Of a DNA stretch of 64,000 nucleotides, positions 21,501 to 29,313 are shown piece by piece (within the stretch, counting starts at the first letter, position 1; each line of letters starts with the position of its first letter). The notes beneath the pieces are model-generated. The model did no database searches, was not told where the DNA came from, and saw only the letters and a list, made by a program, of their open reading frames with translations. The translations under genes and the position numbers were made by a program. The stretch is taken from NCBI GenBank assembly GCA_025362495.1, contig JANYGI010000118.1, positions 50,169-114,168 on the forward strand, given 5' to 3'. The stretch is from Byssovorax sp. (GTDB lineage: Bacteria > Myxococcota_A > Polyangia > Polyangiales > Polyangiaceae).

Positions 21501-22194
21501 CTCGCTGACGCGCTTCCAGGTGGCGCCGGAGGACGCCTGGAAAGGCCCGCTCGCCCGCGCCGTGCGGGGCGCCCTGCAAACACCGCTGCGCGCGCCGGGG
21601 GCCGACGCCGCCGCGGTGCTCTCCCTCCGCGACGTGCCGCGCGAGAAGCGGTTGAACGAGCTCGAGTTCATCTTCCCGATCGGCCCGAAATCCGGTGCTC
21701 CAGCGCAGCGCCTCACGCCGCAGACGCTGGGCGAGGTGTTCGCGCGCCACCCGAGCGCCACGGTCCCCGCGAGCTACGTGGCCGCTCTACCGCGCCTCGC
21801 GTTCCTCCCGCTCCAGGGCTTCCTGCGCGGGTTCATCGATCTCGTCTTCGAGCACGAAGGGCGGTATTACGTGGTCGACTACAAGTCCAACCACCTCGGC
21901 GCCCTGCCCGCGGACTACGGCGGTGCCGCGCTCACCTCGGCGATGGCGCACCACCATTACTTCCTTCAATATCACCTCTACGTCGTGGCCGTGCATCGGT
22001 ATCTGACGGCGCGCCTCCCGGGCTACGACTACGACGCTCATTTCGGCGGCGTCTTTTACCTGTTCGTGCGCGGCATGGCGCCGGGCCGCGGGGACAACGC
22101 AGGGGTCTTCGTCGATCGCCCCGCGCGCGCGCTGGTCCTCTCGCTCGCCGCGCTCTTCGCGGGCGCCGAGCTCGGGCCCGAGGCGGCCCGATGA
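18505..22194 (+). CDS. recB: Exodeoxyribonuclease V beta subunit (RecB)
   Basis: A 1229-residue helicase-nuclease from GTG 18505, right after the recC stop. The UvrD-like helicase has Walker A ASAGTGKTYT near residue 19, Walker B LIDEFQDTDPVQ, the SIHKSKGLEYPIV-like motif (IHKSKGLEYPIVYCPYLWD) and LYVALTRAKHQ. The C-terminal nuclease has LQGFLRGFIDLVFEHEG and VDYKSNHLG, supplying the Asp/Asp/Lys metal site. It drives 3'-5' unwinding and strand cleavage. The stop overlaps the recD ATG by 4 bp. Confidence 0.97.
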   Translation: MQPLDALTTPLERSLIEASAGTGKTYTITTLFLRLLLQSGLTVGQILVVTFTNAATRELYDRIRTRLREALTAFELEESDDAVLAALLVDSDDKDLSRERLKTALRDFDDAAIFTIHGVCQRILHEHAFESGTSFDAELTTSQEALLAEVVDDFFAQTLYDASPALVRQMVDAGMTRETLVALAKKGIADPTMPILPEPPAPEVIEASLAAFADAKTAAAAIWSAEKPRIIKLLQEAPLKRTTYSQNRLDRLPGAMDTLFRADRQRGASLFETFHLATTGTLESGTKKGGKPPAHPFFGACDALLAAAAAAERDSGSRLILLQRDLITFARRDMPIRKDAAHLQSFDDLLHRLDAALAGPLGPALATAVRRKYTAALIDEFQDTDPVQYRIFEAIYSGSTANPRFFIGDPKQAIYSFRGADVFAYLGAARHTREDRRFTLGTSYRSDPGLVAAVNTLFARARAPFLIEQIGFSPALAAKTTRMHLGEAPVTPFRVLFYPRKDAPLTKGAANLALPAAIAADISRLLASGTTIQGRPVSPGDIAILARTNHQAMAAQAALRELRIPCVLQGDASVFDSPEALEMEALLGALAAPSSAGAVRLALTTSVIGLRADEIEALDRDDEAWDARAAQFQSWGARFRDHGFIAGFRRLLDELQVPSRLLAWTDGERRLTNLLHLAELLHVAQIREHLGPAGLLRWFASVRREQDARDKDGAEAAQMRLESDDAAVKLVTIHKSKGLEYPIVYCPYLWDGKLLHASDQVTPMFHEPPPSGDPQRKLDLGSPDLATHVKLAEREAAAENLRLLYVALTRAKHQCTIVWGNVKEAETSALGYLLHQEAAESGDLLDATTARLAALDDPGMLADLEALAAAAKGALEIETLSLDPGEPHTPVVEAAPELEFRPISRAIESFWRTSSFSGLIAGGSAETTTDEGRDRDGAVTADPFVDVPLAEVTRDEGEGERVLLDAFPRGARAGVMLHEVFENIDFQGPEADIVAASAASLTRFQVAPEDAWKGPLARAVRGALQTPLRAPGADAAAVLSLRDVPREKRLNELEFIFPIGPKSGAPAQRLTPQTLGEVFARHPSATVPASYVAALPRLAFLPLQGFLRGFIDLVFEHEGRYYVVDYKSNHLGALPADYGGAALTSAMAHHHYFLQYHLYVVAVHRYLTARLPGYDYDAHFGGVFYLFVRGMAPGRGDNAGVFVDRPARALVLSLAALFAGAELGPEAAR

Positions 22195-24083
22195 CCCCGA
22201 TCCTGCAAAGGCTCCTCGGCCTCGAGATCATCGCGCCCGTCGACCTGCATTTCGCGCAGTCGATGGCGCGGCTCGTCGGCGGGGCGACGACCGAAGCGCT
22301 CCTCGGCGCCGCGCTCGCGAGCGCTCGCACGCGCGAAGGCCACGTGTGCGTCGATCTCTCCCGCGTCGCGGGGACGCCGATCGCCGGCCTGCCGGGGCGC
22401 GCAACAGGCGGTCTCCGCTGGCCGGAGCTCGACGAGTGGACAGGCATACTCGCCGAGAGCGAGCTCGTCGGCGATGGCCTGATGCCCCGCCCGCTGGCGC
22501 TCGATCGCGCGCACGGGCGGCTCTACCTGCGCCGCTACTGGCAGTACGAGCAGCGGCTCGCCCTGCAGATCACGGCCCGCGCCGCGCTGACCGACGAGAC
22601 ACTGAATCTGCCGCGCCTGCGCGAGGGGGTGGAGCGCCTGTTCTCGCGCACCGGCCCCCGCGGCGACGAGGCCGGGGGACAGCGCCGCGCCGCCGTGATG
22701 GCCGTCCTCCGACGCTTCGCCATCATCTCCGGTGGCCCCGGGACGGGCAAGACCTCGACGGTCGTCAAGCTGCTCGCGCTCCTGGTCGAGCAGGCCGCCG
22801 CCGCGGGGCAGAAGCGCCCGATACTGACGCTCGTGGCGCCCACCGGCAAGGCGGCCGCGCGCCTGGTCGAGTCGATCCAGAGCGCCAAGAAGAGCCTGCC
22901 TTGCGACGACGCCGTGAAGCGCGACATCGCCGAAGAGGCCACCACGATCCATCGCTGTCTGCGCCCGATCCCGGGGCGGCCAGGCCGCTTTCGCCACGAC
23001 GCCGAGAACCCCCTCGCCACCGATCTCGTGCTCGTCGACGAGGCCTCGATGGTCGATCTCGCGCTGATGGTCCGCCTGCTCGACGCCGTCCCGCCCACGG
23101 CGCGGCTGATCCTGCTCGGCGATCGCGATCAGCTGGCCTCGGTCGACGCCGGCGCGGTGCTCGGCGATCTCTGCAACGCCGAAGCTTCGCGGGGATTCTC
23201 GGCTGGATTCGCCGGACGCGTCGCGGAGATCACCGGCGATCCGGTCCCCTCGAGCGCGAGCGCGCGGCCCGATACGGGCGTGTGGGACTGCGTCGCTCAC
23301 CTGACCAAGAGCTATCGTTACGCGGAGAGCAGCGGTATCGGCGTGCTGGCCCGCGCCGTCAACGCGGGGGACGTGGCGGCGGTGCGGCGGATCCTCTCCT
23401 CGGGCGACTACCCCGACGTCACCCTCCATCCGTTCCCGGAGACGGGCACCGGCGACGAGCTCCGCGCGCTCCTCGTCGAGGGGTATCGCCCCTATTTGAC
23501 GGCAACCGGCGCTGCCGCGAAATTCACGGCCTTCAATCGCTTTCGCGTGCTCTGCGCGCACCGCCACGGGCCGCACGGCGTCGACGACACCAACGATCTC
23601 GCCGAGCGCGCCCTCGGGTCGGCGCGGCTCCTCACGCGCTCGGGCGCGACCTACGCCGGGCGCCCGGTGCTCGTCACCACCAACGATTACAACGTTCGCC
23701 TCTTCAACGGCGACATCGGCCTGATCCTCGAGGACGAGCCGGCGCGCGGGCGCCTCGTCGCGACGTTCAGCACCCCCGACGGCAAGACCCGCTCGCTCGC
23801 GCCCACGCGCCTGCCCCCGCACCAGACGGCCTTTGCGATGACGATCCACAAGAGCCAGGGATCGGAGTTCGACGAGGTCGTCGTGCTGCTGCCGCCGGGG
23901 ATCTCGCCGATCCTCTCGCGCGAGCTGGTCTATACGGCGGTGACGCGGGCGCGCTCGCGAGTGACCATCTTCGGCGACGCCGAGGTCGTGGCCCACGCCG
24001 TCGCGCGGCGGATCGAGCGCGCCTCCGGGCTGCGCGAGGCCATCTGGGGTGAAGACGAGCGCCCGGAACGCGAAATGCGATAG
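22191..24083 (+). CDS. recD: Exodeoxyribonuclease V alpha subunit (RecD)
   Basis: A 630-residue SF1B 5'-3' helicase of usual length. Walker A is SGGPGTGKTST, followed by APTGKAAARL, Walker B VLVDEASMVDL, the Q-containing LLGDRDQLASVDAGAVLGDL, AMTIHKSQGSEFDEVVVLLP and YTAVTRARSRVTIFG. The ATG lies in an ATGA overlap with recB, so the three subunits are translationally coupled and can be made in matching amounts. Together with recC and recB this gives a complete RecBCD. Confidence 0.97.
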   Translation: MTPILQRLLGLEIIAPVDLHFAQSMARLVGGATTEALLGAALASARTREGHVCVDLSRVAGTPIAGLPGRATGGLRWPELDEWTGILAESELVGDGLMPRPLALDRAHGRLYLRRYWQYEQRLALQITARAALTDETLNLPRLREGVERLFSRTGPRGDEAGGQRRAAVMAVLRRFAIISGGPGTGKTSTVVKLLALLVEQAAAAGQKRPILTLVAPTGKAAARLVESIQSAKKSLPCDDAVKRDIAEEATTIHRCLRPIPGRPGRFRHDAENPLATDLVLVDEASMVDLALMVRLLDAVPPTARLILLGDRDQLASVDAGAVLGDLCNAEASRGFSAGFAGRVAEITGDPVPSSASARPDTGVWDCVAHLTKSYRYAESSGIGVLARAVNAGDVAAVRRILSSGDYPDVTLHPFPETGTGDELRALLVEGYRPYLTATGAAAKFTAFNRFRVLCAHRHGPHGVDDTNDLAERALGSARLLTRSGATYAGRPVLVTTNDYNVRLFNGDIGLILEDEPARGRLVATFSTPDGKTRSLAPTRLPPHQTAFAMTIHKSQGSEFDEVVVLLPPGISPILSRELVYTAVTRARSRVTIFGDAEVVAHAVARRIERASGLREAIWGEDERPEREMR

Positions 24084-24094
24084 GCTCGGCGAAC

Positions 24095-24619
24095 ATGCGC
24101 TTCACAGCTCACCTCGCGCTCCTCGCCTCGCTCTCCCTCGGCGCCTGCGCGTCACCACCGGTGATGGTCCCGGTGGCGTCGGCCCGCCTCGATCTCTCGT
24201 CGATATCCCTCGTCGAGAACGAACCCGACGTGCGCCAGCAGTGCGAGGCAAGCATCCGCGAGGCCCTGCGCCGTCACGGCTTCGTCGTCGCTCGCCCCGG
24301 AGCTCCCGTGCAGGTGGAGGTCGTCTTCTTCCCGGACACGGCCCATGACGCGCCCGCCGACGAGTTCCCGGACAGCATCCATCAGAGCGTCGGGCCCGGC
24401 GGATCGGGGCGCCCTCCGGGCTACACCGCGGATCTCACGGCGACGATCCTCATCGGCGGCAGCCCTCGGAAGGTTTTGGGCTCGGGCACCGCGATGCGCA
24501 TCGAGCATTTCCGCACGCTGGTGCCGACGGGGGCTCCTTCGCGGATCGCCGCGTGCACCATCGGCGCCGAGCGCCTCGTCACCGCTCTGGTGGAGGAGAT
24601 CAGCAATGCTGCGCGCTGA
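24095..24619 (+). CDS. Small lipoprotein of unknown function
   Basis: A 174-residue lipoprotein with lipobox LGAC (Cys19). The mature part has a mixed alpha/beta look: a helix QCEASIREALRRHGF, strands VQVEVVFFP and ADLTATILI, and a late helix AERLVTALVEEI. This resembles small outer-membrane assembly or DUF4136-like lipoproteins in layout only; no family is recognised. It starts 11 bp after recD and overlaps the next gene by 14 bp, so it may be read from the recCBD transcript. Confidence 0.65.
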   Translation: MRFTAHLALLASLSLGACASPPVMVPVASARLDLSSISLVENEPDVRQQCEASIREALRRHGFVVARPGAPVQVEVVFFPDTAHDAPADEFPDSIHQSVGPGGSGRPPGYTADLTATILIGGSPRKVLGSGTAMRIEHFRTLVPTGAPSRIAACTIGAERLVTALVEEISNAAR

Positions 24620-25469
24620 GCGAGATCCCGAGCTCCGCGCCCGGATCCAGTCGATTACCCCGCTCCCGGGCGTCCGCGCCGGCTCGGCGCTCGTCCACCT
24701 GGGCGGCCGCCTGCTCGTGGTCCAGGACGACGCGCTCGCGGTCGCGTGGATCGATCCGCGCACCGGCGCGATCGAGCACCGGGCCCTGGAAGGCGACGGC
24801 GGCGCGCTGCCGAAGATCAGGAAACCAGATTTCGAGTCAGCGTTCGTTGCCGCGAATGGATCGGTGACCCTCCTAGGCTCGGGCTCGACGGCGGCGCGAT
24901 GTCGCGCGGCGAGCCTCGACGTCACGGGTGGACGCGGCGTTCGGTTCCTCGATTGCACACCGCTCTTCGAGGCCCTCCGCGAGCGCCTCGGCGGCCCGCC
25001 CAACCTCGAAGGAGCGGTGCGCCTCGGCGACGTGCTCCACCTCTTCCACCGCGGTGCGGGCGGCGAGCCGAGCGCGATCCTCGAGGTCGCGGCCACGTCG
25101 ATAGGCGAAGGCCACGTGGCTGTACTGGCATTCACGCTCTGCGATCTGGGCACGACGGCCACGGGCGTCGCGCTCACGTTCACCGACGCCATCGCTTGCG
25201 GAGAAGCGATGATCTATCTGGCGGTCGCGGAAGACACGCCCAACGCCGTCGACGACGGGCCGATCGTCGGCGCGGCGATTGGCATCCTCGCCGGCGGCCG
25301 CGCGCGCTTCGCGCCGCTCGAAGAGCCGGACGGCACCCCGAGCGTGCGAAAGGTGGAGGGCATCGCCGTCGATCCGGAGACGCGCACCAGCTTCCTCGTG
25401 ACCGATCCCGACGATCCCGCGAGGCCCGCCGAGCTCTGCCGGGTTGAGCTCGTCGGGTTCCCTCGCTGA
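24606..25469 (+). CDS. DUF6929-like beta-propeller protein
   Basis: A 287-residue protein from ATG 24606, inside the 3' end of the lipoprotein gene. An upstream frame extension would only read that gene out of frame. There is no signal peptide. It shows repeated strand patterns (LLVVQDDALAVAWIDP, FVAANGSVTLLGSG, GDVLHLFHRGAG, AMIYLAVAEDTP, KVEGIAVDPETRTSFLVTDPDDP) that suggest a five- or six-bladed propeller and resemble the DUF6929 family as I remember it. Molecular function is unknown. Confidence 0.65.
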   Translation: MLRAERDPELRARIQSITPLPGVRAGSALVHLGGRLLVVQDDALAVAWIDPRTGAIEHRALEGDGGALPKIRKPDFESAFVAANGSVTLLGSGSTAARCRAASLDVTGGRGVRFLDCTPLFEALRERLGGPPNLEGAVRLGDVLHLFHRGAGGEPSAILEVAATSIGEGHVAVLAFTLCDLGTTATGVALTFTDAIACGEAMIYLAVAEDTPNAVDDGPIVGAAIGILAGGRARFAPLEEPDGTPSVRKVEGIAVDPETRTSFLVTDPDDPARPAELCRVELVGFPR

Positions 25470-25499
25470 TTCACCTCCGCGATCTCGAAAGGGAGGCCC

Positions 25500-26210
25500 T
25501 CAATGCACGAAGCCACTGACGAGGTCGGTAGCGGCGTGCGCGAGGATACAGGGCACGACGCTCCTCCGGGACTGAGCGACGGCGCCGAGTGCAAGGCCAT
25601 AGATCGCGATGCGGATGGCGCTCGCGGCGCCTTGCTGGACATGCGCGAGGCCGAAGATCGCGGCCTGGATCAGGATCGCCAGCCAGGCGCGGCCGGTGAA
25701 CGCGCCAAGCTGGATTCTCAGGTAACCGCGGAAGACGAGCTCCTCGCACGCCCCCACCGTCACCGAGACCAGGGCCCACACGATCCGCTCGCCGCTGGAA
25801 ACTGGCAAAATCGCTGCGATCGCGTGAGGCGGTGGGCCCGCCATCCTGGTCCAGGCAAGCTCCAGACCGCGTATCGCGAGCCAAAGCGCCACAGCCAGCA
25901 CGATGTCCACACCTGCCCGTCGCGCGGTGCTCCAGCGCTCTCCCAGCAGGCTCAAAAGCGCCCAGCGCGGGCGACCGATGCGCGCCACGTAGACGACGAG
26001 GAGCAATTGCACCACGATCAAGGGCAGGTAGATCGCCACACGCGAGCCTCCCTCCCGGGCAATCGCAGGCGCCGCGCCCTGCCGTGTCAAGGCCAGCCCG
26101 GTGATGGCGACGGCCAGATACAAGGCCAGGAGCACGGCCGTATGCCAGCGCGGCGCGAGCTCGGGGCGTGTCGGCTCGGCAGGAGGTCGTGGCTCGGGGA
26201 GAATTGGCAA
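25500..26210 (-). CDS. CPBP-family intramembrane metalloprotease (CAAX protease-like)
   Basis: A 236-residue multi-pass membrane protein with the CPBP/Abi motifs: EELVFRGY (catalytic Glu-Glu and Arg), FGLAHVQQG (first zinc-ligand His) and HAATDLVSG (second His). These are the glutamate/histidine residues of glutamic-type CAAX proteases. Related bacterial proteins take part in prenyl-protein processing or bacteriocin self-immunity; nothing nearby decides between these roles. The gene is convergent with the DUF6929-like gene. Confidence 0.88.
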   Translation of the reverse strand: MPILPEPRPPAEPTRPELAPRWHTAVLLALYLAVAITGLALTRQGAAPAIAREGGSRVAIYLPLIVVQLLLVVYVARIGRPRWALLSLLGERWSTARRAGVDIVLAVALWLAIRGLELAWTRMAGPPPHAIAAILPVSSGERIVWALVSVTVGACEELVFRGYLRIQLGAFTGRAWLAILIQAAIFGLAHVQQGAASAIRIAIYGLALGAVAQSRRSVVPCILAHAATDLVSGFVH

Positions 26211-26291
26211 GCTCCTTGCTAAGGCGGTAATCAGTCGCTGCGCAGGGCAGCCCGCACAAGCGCACGCTACTTGACCAATCAGGAGAATGCC

Positions 26292-26420
26292 ATGATCACC
26301 GATCTCGCCACCGTCACGCCCGTCCTCGCCGCTGGTTGGTCGCTTCTCTATCTCCTCTTCGGAGGTGGCCTGGGCGGCGCGTTCCTGATCTTCGTCGCGC
26401 TCAAGGCGGTCGGTCGCTGA
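26292..26420 (+). CDS. 42-residue single-pass membrane peptide
   Basis: A short ORF with a clean AGGAG ribosome site 6 nt before its ATG. About half of it is a hydrophobic helix (residues 13-38) containing a GGGLGG motif that could mediate helix packing; it ends with a Lys/Arg pair (KAVGR). The codons use C or G at nearly every third position, as in the neighbouring genes, which supports real translation. It stands alone between the divergent CPBP protease gene (start 82 bp away) and the convergent aldehyde dehydrogenase. It resembles small regulatory or toxin-like membrane peptides, but no family is recognised. Confidence 0.6.
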   Translation: MITDLATVTPVLAAGWSLLYLLFGGGLGGAFLIFVALKAVGR

Positions 26421-26495
26421 GTCTGCCGCGCCTGCTGGACTCCGGGTGAAGCCCGACGTTCACCCGTTGAAGGCAGACGTGGCAGCACGGGTCGC

Positions 26496-26522
26496 GAGCC
26501 GACCGAGCCGCTCGATCGGCTC
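26496..26522. terminator. Hairpin between convergent genes
   Basis: A 7-bp stem GAGCCGA/TCGGCTC encloses a second CGAGC/GCTCG pairing, between the 42-residue peptide gene and the aldehyde dehydrogenase stop. No T-tract follows, so it is only a candidate bidirectional terminator. Confidence 0.4.
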
Positions 26523-27963
26523 AGGACCCGCGCAATAGCAACAGACGCTCTTCGGTCATGTCGGACATTGCCCACCGCACGCCTTCGCGTCCCACGCCGG
26601 AGCCCTTCACTCCGCCATAAGGCATGTTGTCGACGCGGAAGCTCGGTACGTCACCGATCACCACACCGCCGACCTCCAGCTCGTCCCAGGCGCGCAGGGT
26701 GTGGCGGAGATCGTTGGTGAAGACGCCGGCCTGTAGCTCGTAGTCGCTGGCGTTCACGGTGCGGAGCGCCTCGGCGAAGCTCGTGAAGCGCTCCAGCACG
26801 ACCACCGGCCCGAACGCCTCTTCCGCGTAGAGACTGGCATCGTGCGGCACGTCTTCCACCACGGTCGCTTCCAGCATCGCGCCGTGGCGACCGCCGCCCG
26901 CGAGCACCTTCGCCCCGCGAGCTCGGGCTGCCTCGATCCAGCCTTGCAGGCGCTGCGCGGCGGGCTCGTCAATCATCGGTCCGAGGAAGGTACTCTCTTC
27001 CTTCGGATCGCCCGCCACCAGCGTACGCACCCTGGCGACCAGCTTCTCGCGCAGGGCGTCGTGAAGCGAGTGATGGGCCAGCACCCGCTGCACGGAGATG
27101 CAGCTCTGACCCGACTGATAGAAGGCGCCGAACACCAGTCGTTCCACCACGGCATCGAGAGACTCTCGCTGATCGGCGTCGACGATGCAGGCCGCGTTGC
27201 CGCCCAGCTCGAGGATCACCTTCTTGCGCCCGGCGCGCGCGCGCAGATCCCAGCCCACCTTCGAGGAGCCCGTGAACGAGAGCAGCGCGAACCGCGGATC
27301 TTCGATCAACGGCGCGAGGTGCGAGAGCTTCACGGGCAGGATGGAAAAGGCGCCCTCCGGCAGCTCCGTCTCGGCCAGCACCTCGCCCAGGATCATGGCC
27401 GACACCGGCGTGCGATCCGAGGGCTTCAAGACGAACGGGCACCCCGCGGCGATGGCCGGCGCCATCTTGTGCGCCACCAGGTTGAGCGGGAAATTGAAGG
27501 GCGTGATGAAGGAGCAGAGTCCTACCGGCACGCGCTTGGTCATGCCGCGCGTCCCCTTCGAGCGCTCGGAGATCTCGAGTCCCAGCACCTCGCCGCCGGG
27601 GCGCAACGCCTCGTCGGCCGCGATCTCGAAGGTCTCGACGAGCCGGGTGACTTCACCGCGCGCGTCGCGCAGGGGCTTGCCCGCCTCGATCGCGAGGATG
27701 CGCGCCAGCTCCTCGCCGCGCTCGCGGAAACGCTTGGCCGCGTGGAGCAAGATCTCCTTCCGCGTGAACGCCGGCAGTCGGCGCATCGCCTCGCGCGCCG
27801 AGAAACCGGCGGCGATCGCGGCATCCAGCGCCTCGGGGCCGGCCAGCGCGACGTGCGCGACCACCTCGCCGGAGAACTTGTCGGTGACCGCCAGCTCCTC
27901 GGCGGACGTCGCCGCGGCAAAGACCGGTCGGTTCGCGCGCCAGTAGGGATAGTGCTGCTCCAT
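26521..27963 (-). CDS. Aldehyde dehydrogenase family protein
   Basis: A 480-residue NAD(P)-dependent aldehyde dehydrogenase. Catalytic Cys288 is in SGQSCISVQRV, the general base Glu252 in LELGGNA, and the oxyanion Asn157 in TPFNFPLN. The SGQSCISVQR form is common in lactaldehyde, phosphonoacetaldehyde and non-phosphorylating glyceraldehyde-3-phosphate dehydrogenases, so a small aldehyde substrate is likely. It lies 39 bp downstream of the broken acetolactate-synthase-type gene on the same strand. In other bacteria these two genes often form a pair, so the loss of the partner may leave this enzyme without its original pathway. Confidence 0.92.
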   Translation of the reverse strand: MEQHYPYWRANRPVFAAATSAEELAVTDKFSGEVVAHVALAGPEALDAAIAAGFSAREAMRRLPAFTRKEILLHAAKRFRERGEELARILAIEAGKPLRDARGEVTRLVETFEIAADEALRPGGEVLGLEISERSKGTRGMTKRVPVGLCSFITPFNFPLNLVAHKMAPAIAAGCPFVLKPSDRTPVSAMILGEVLAETELPEGAFSILPVKLSHLAPLIEDPRFALLSFTGSSKVGWDLRARAGRKKVILELGGNAACIVDADQRESLDAVVERLVFGAFYQSGQSCISVQRVLAHHSLHDALREKLVARVRTLVAGDPKEESTFLGPMIDEPAAQRLQGWIEAARARGAKVLAGGGRHGAMLEATVVEDVPHDASLYAEEAFGPVVVLERFTSFAEALRTVNASDYELQAGVFTNDLRHTLRAWDELEVGGVVIGDVPSFRVDNMPYGGVKGSGVGREGVRWAMSDMTEERLLLLRGS

Positions 27964-28002
27964 GAGATCTTCCTTCGTGTTCTTTCGTGTTTCAGACGCG
28001 CT

Positions 28003-29230
28003 TCAAACCAGGGCCGCCAGGCCGCGCAGCTCTTCGCCGAGCACGCGGTGGTTGGCTTCGTAGTCAATCGGGACGTCGATGACGTGTACGCCGCGCGCAT
28101 CGAGGCAGCTCCGGAGCAGCGAGCCCACCTCGGCGGCGCTCGTGGCGCGGTGACCGTGGGCGCCGAAGGCCTCGGCGAGCTTGACGAAATCCGGGTTGCC
28201 GAAGGTCATGGCGTGATCCGGCAGGCCCATCTCGGCCTGCTTCCAGCGGATCATGCCGTAGCCGTCGTCTTGCACGATCAGCACCGTGAGGTCGAGGCCG
28301 AGCCGCACGGCGGTCTCCAGCTCTTGCACGCTCATCATGAGACCACTGTCTCCGACCACGGCCAGCACCTTGCGATCGGGGTGCACGATCTTCGCGGCCA
28401 TCGCCGAGGGGAGCCCCGCGCCCATGGTGGCGAGCGCGTTGTCGAGCAGGAGCGTATTGGGCGAGCGTGCCCGGTAGTAGCGAGCGAACCACAGCTTGTA
28501 CATGCCGTTATCGAGGCACACGATCCCGTCGTCCGGCACGGCGCGCTGCACCTCGGCCACGAGGCGAGGTGGATGAATCGGGAAGCGGTCGTCGTCCGCC
28601 TCGCGACCGAGGTGCTCGAGCAAGACGCGGCGCGCGTCGTCGAACCCGCGCATGTCCCAGCTCGTCTGCGGCGACACGGCCTCTGAAAGGCGCCACACGG
28701 CGTTGGCGATGTCGCCGGTGACCTCGATCTGCGGCGCGTACACGGCGTCGACCTCGGCGGGCGAGAAGTCGACGTGCACGACCACGGGATCGCTGCTGCC
28801 GGCGAGCCCGCGCCTCATCACGAAGGGCGGCTTCTCGACCACGTCGTGACCGACGTTGATGATGCAGTCGGCCTGCTCGATGGCGTGATGAACGATGTCG
28901 CCCTGCGACACGGCCGCGGTGCCGAGCCACGAGGGATGGCGTTCGTCGACGACGCCCTTGCCCATCTGCGTGGTGAAGAAGGGGATGCTGGTGCGATCGA
29001 CGAAGGCCCGGAGCATGCGCGAGGTGAGCTTGCGGTTGGCGCCCGCGCCGATCATGAGCAGCGGCCGCCGGGCGCCCTCGATGGCCTCCACCGCGCGGGC
29101 CACGGCGCGCTCGTCGGCCACGGGAGAGGTTCTCCTCGCCCGGTAGCCCGAAGATGGTCTTCACGCCCTCTGCCTCGAGGGCTTGCACGAAGAGGTCCGA
29201 GGCCTTCACAGCACCGCTCGCGTCGCTCAT
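28003..29230 (-). pseudogene. Acetolactate-synthase-type ThDP enzyme gene with internal deletion and frameshift
   Basis: The ATG at 29230 begins a normal family N-terminus (KASDLFVQALEAEGV, IFGLPGEENL, about 35 residues). At about 29125 the sequence jumps, in a different frame, to PVADERAVARAVEAI, which in full-length relatives lies about 155 residues further on. The rest is intact to the stop: the central domain (PLLMIGAGANRK) and the ThDP-binding domain with GDSGLMMSVQELETAVRLGLD. The deletion removes the N-terminal Pyr domain, including the RHEQ glutamate that activates ThDP. The remaining 372-codon frame could be translated from an internal start but should lack normal catalysis. An assembly error at this spot is the main alternative. 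Confidence 0.82.
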
Positions 29231-29286
29231 GGGACAGATAGTGGGGCCACCTTCGCCTCGGCGACAGACGTTTGCTCGGATGACAT

Positions 29287-29305
29287 CGATAGGTGATACC
29301 TATCG
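29287..29305. promoter_or_regulatory. Palindromic LysR-type operator candidate
   Basis: CGATAGGTGATACCTATCG: perfect 8-bp arms around a 3-bp spacer, containing a T-N11-A LysR box. It lies 8 bp before the LysR start codon and 56 bp upstream of the divergent acetolactate-synthase-type gene, well placed for autorepression and control of the divergent operon. Confidence 0.65.
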
Positions 29306-29313
29306 GTCGATTC

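Noticed and set aside
24345..24605. N-terminal extension of the DUF6929-like protein
   Set aside because: It reads the upstream lipoprotein gene in a wrong frame; ATG 24606 gives a clean N-terminus.
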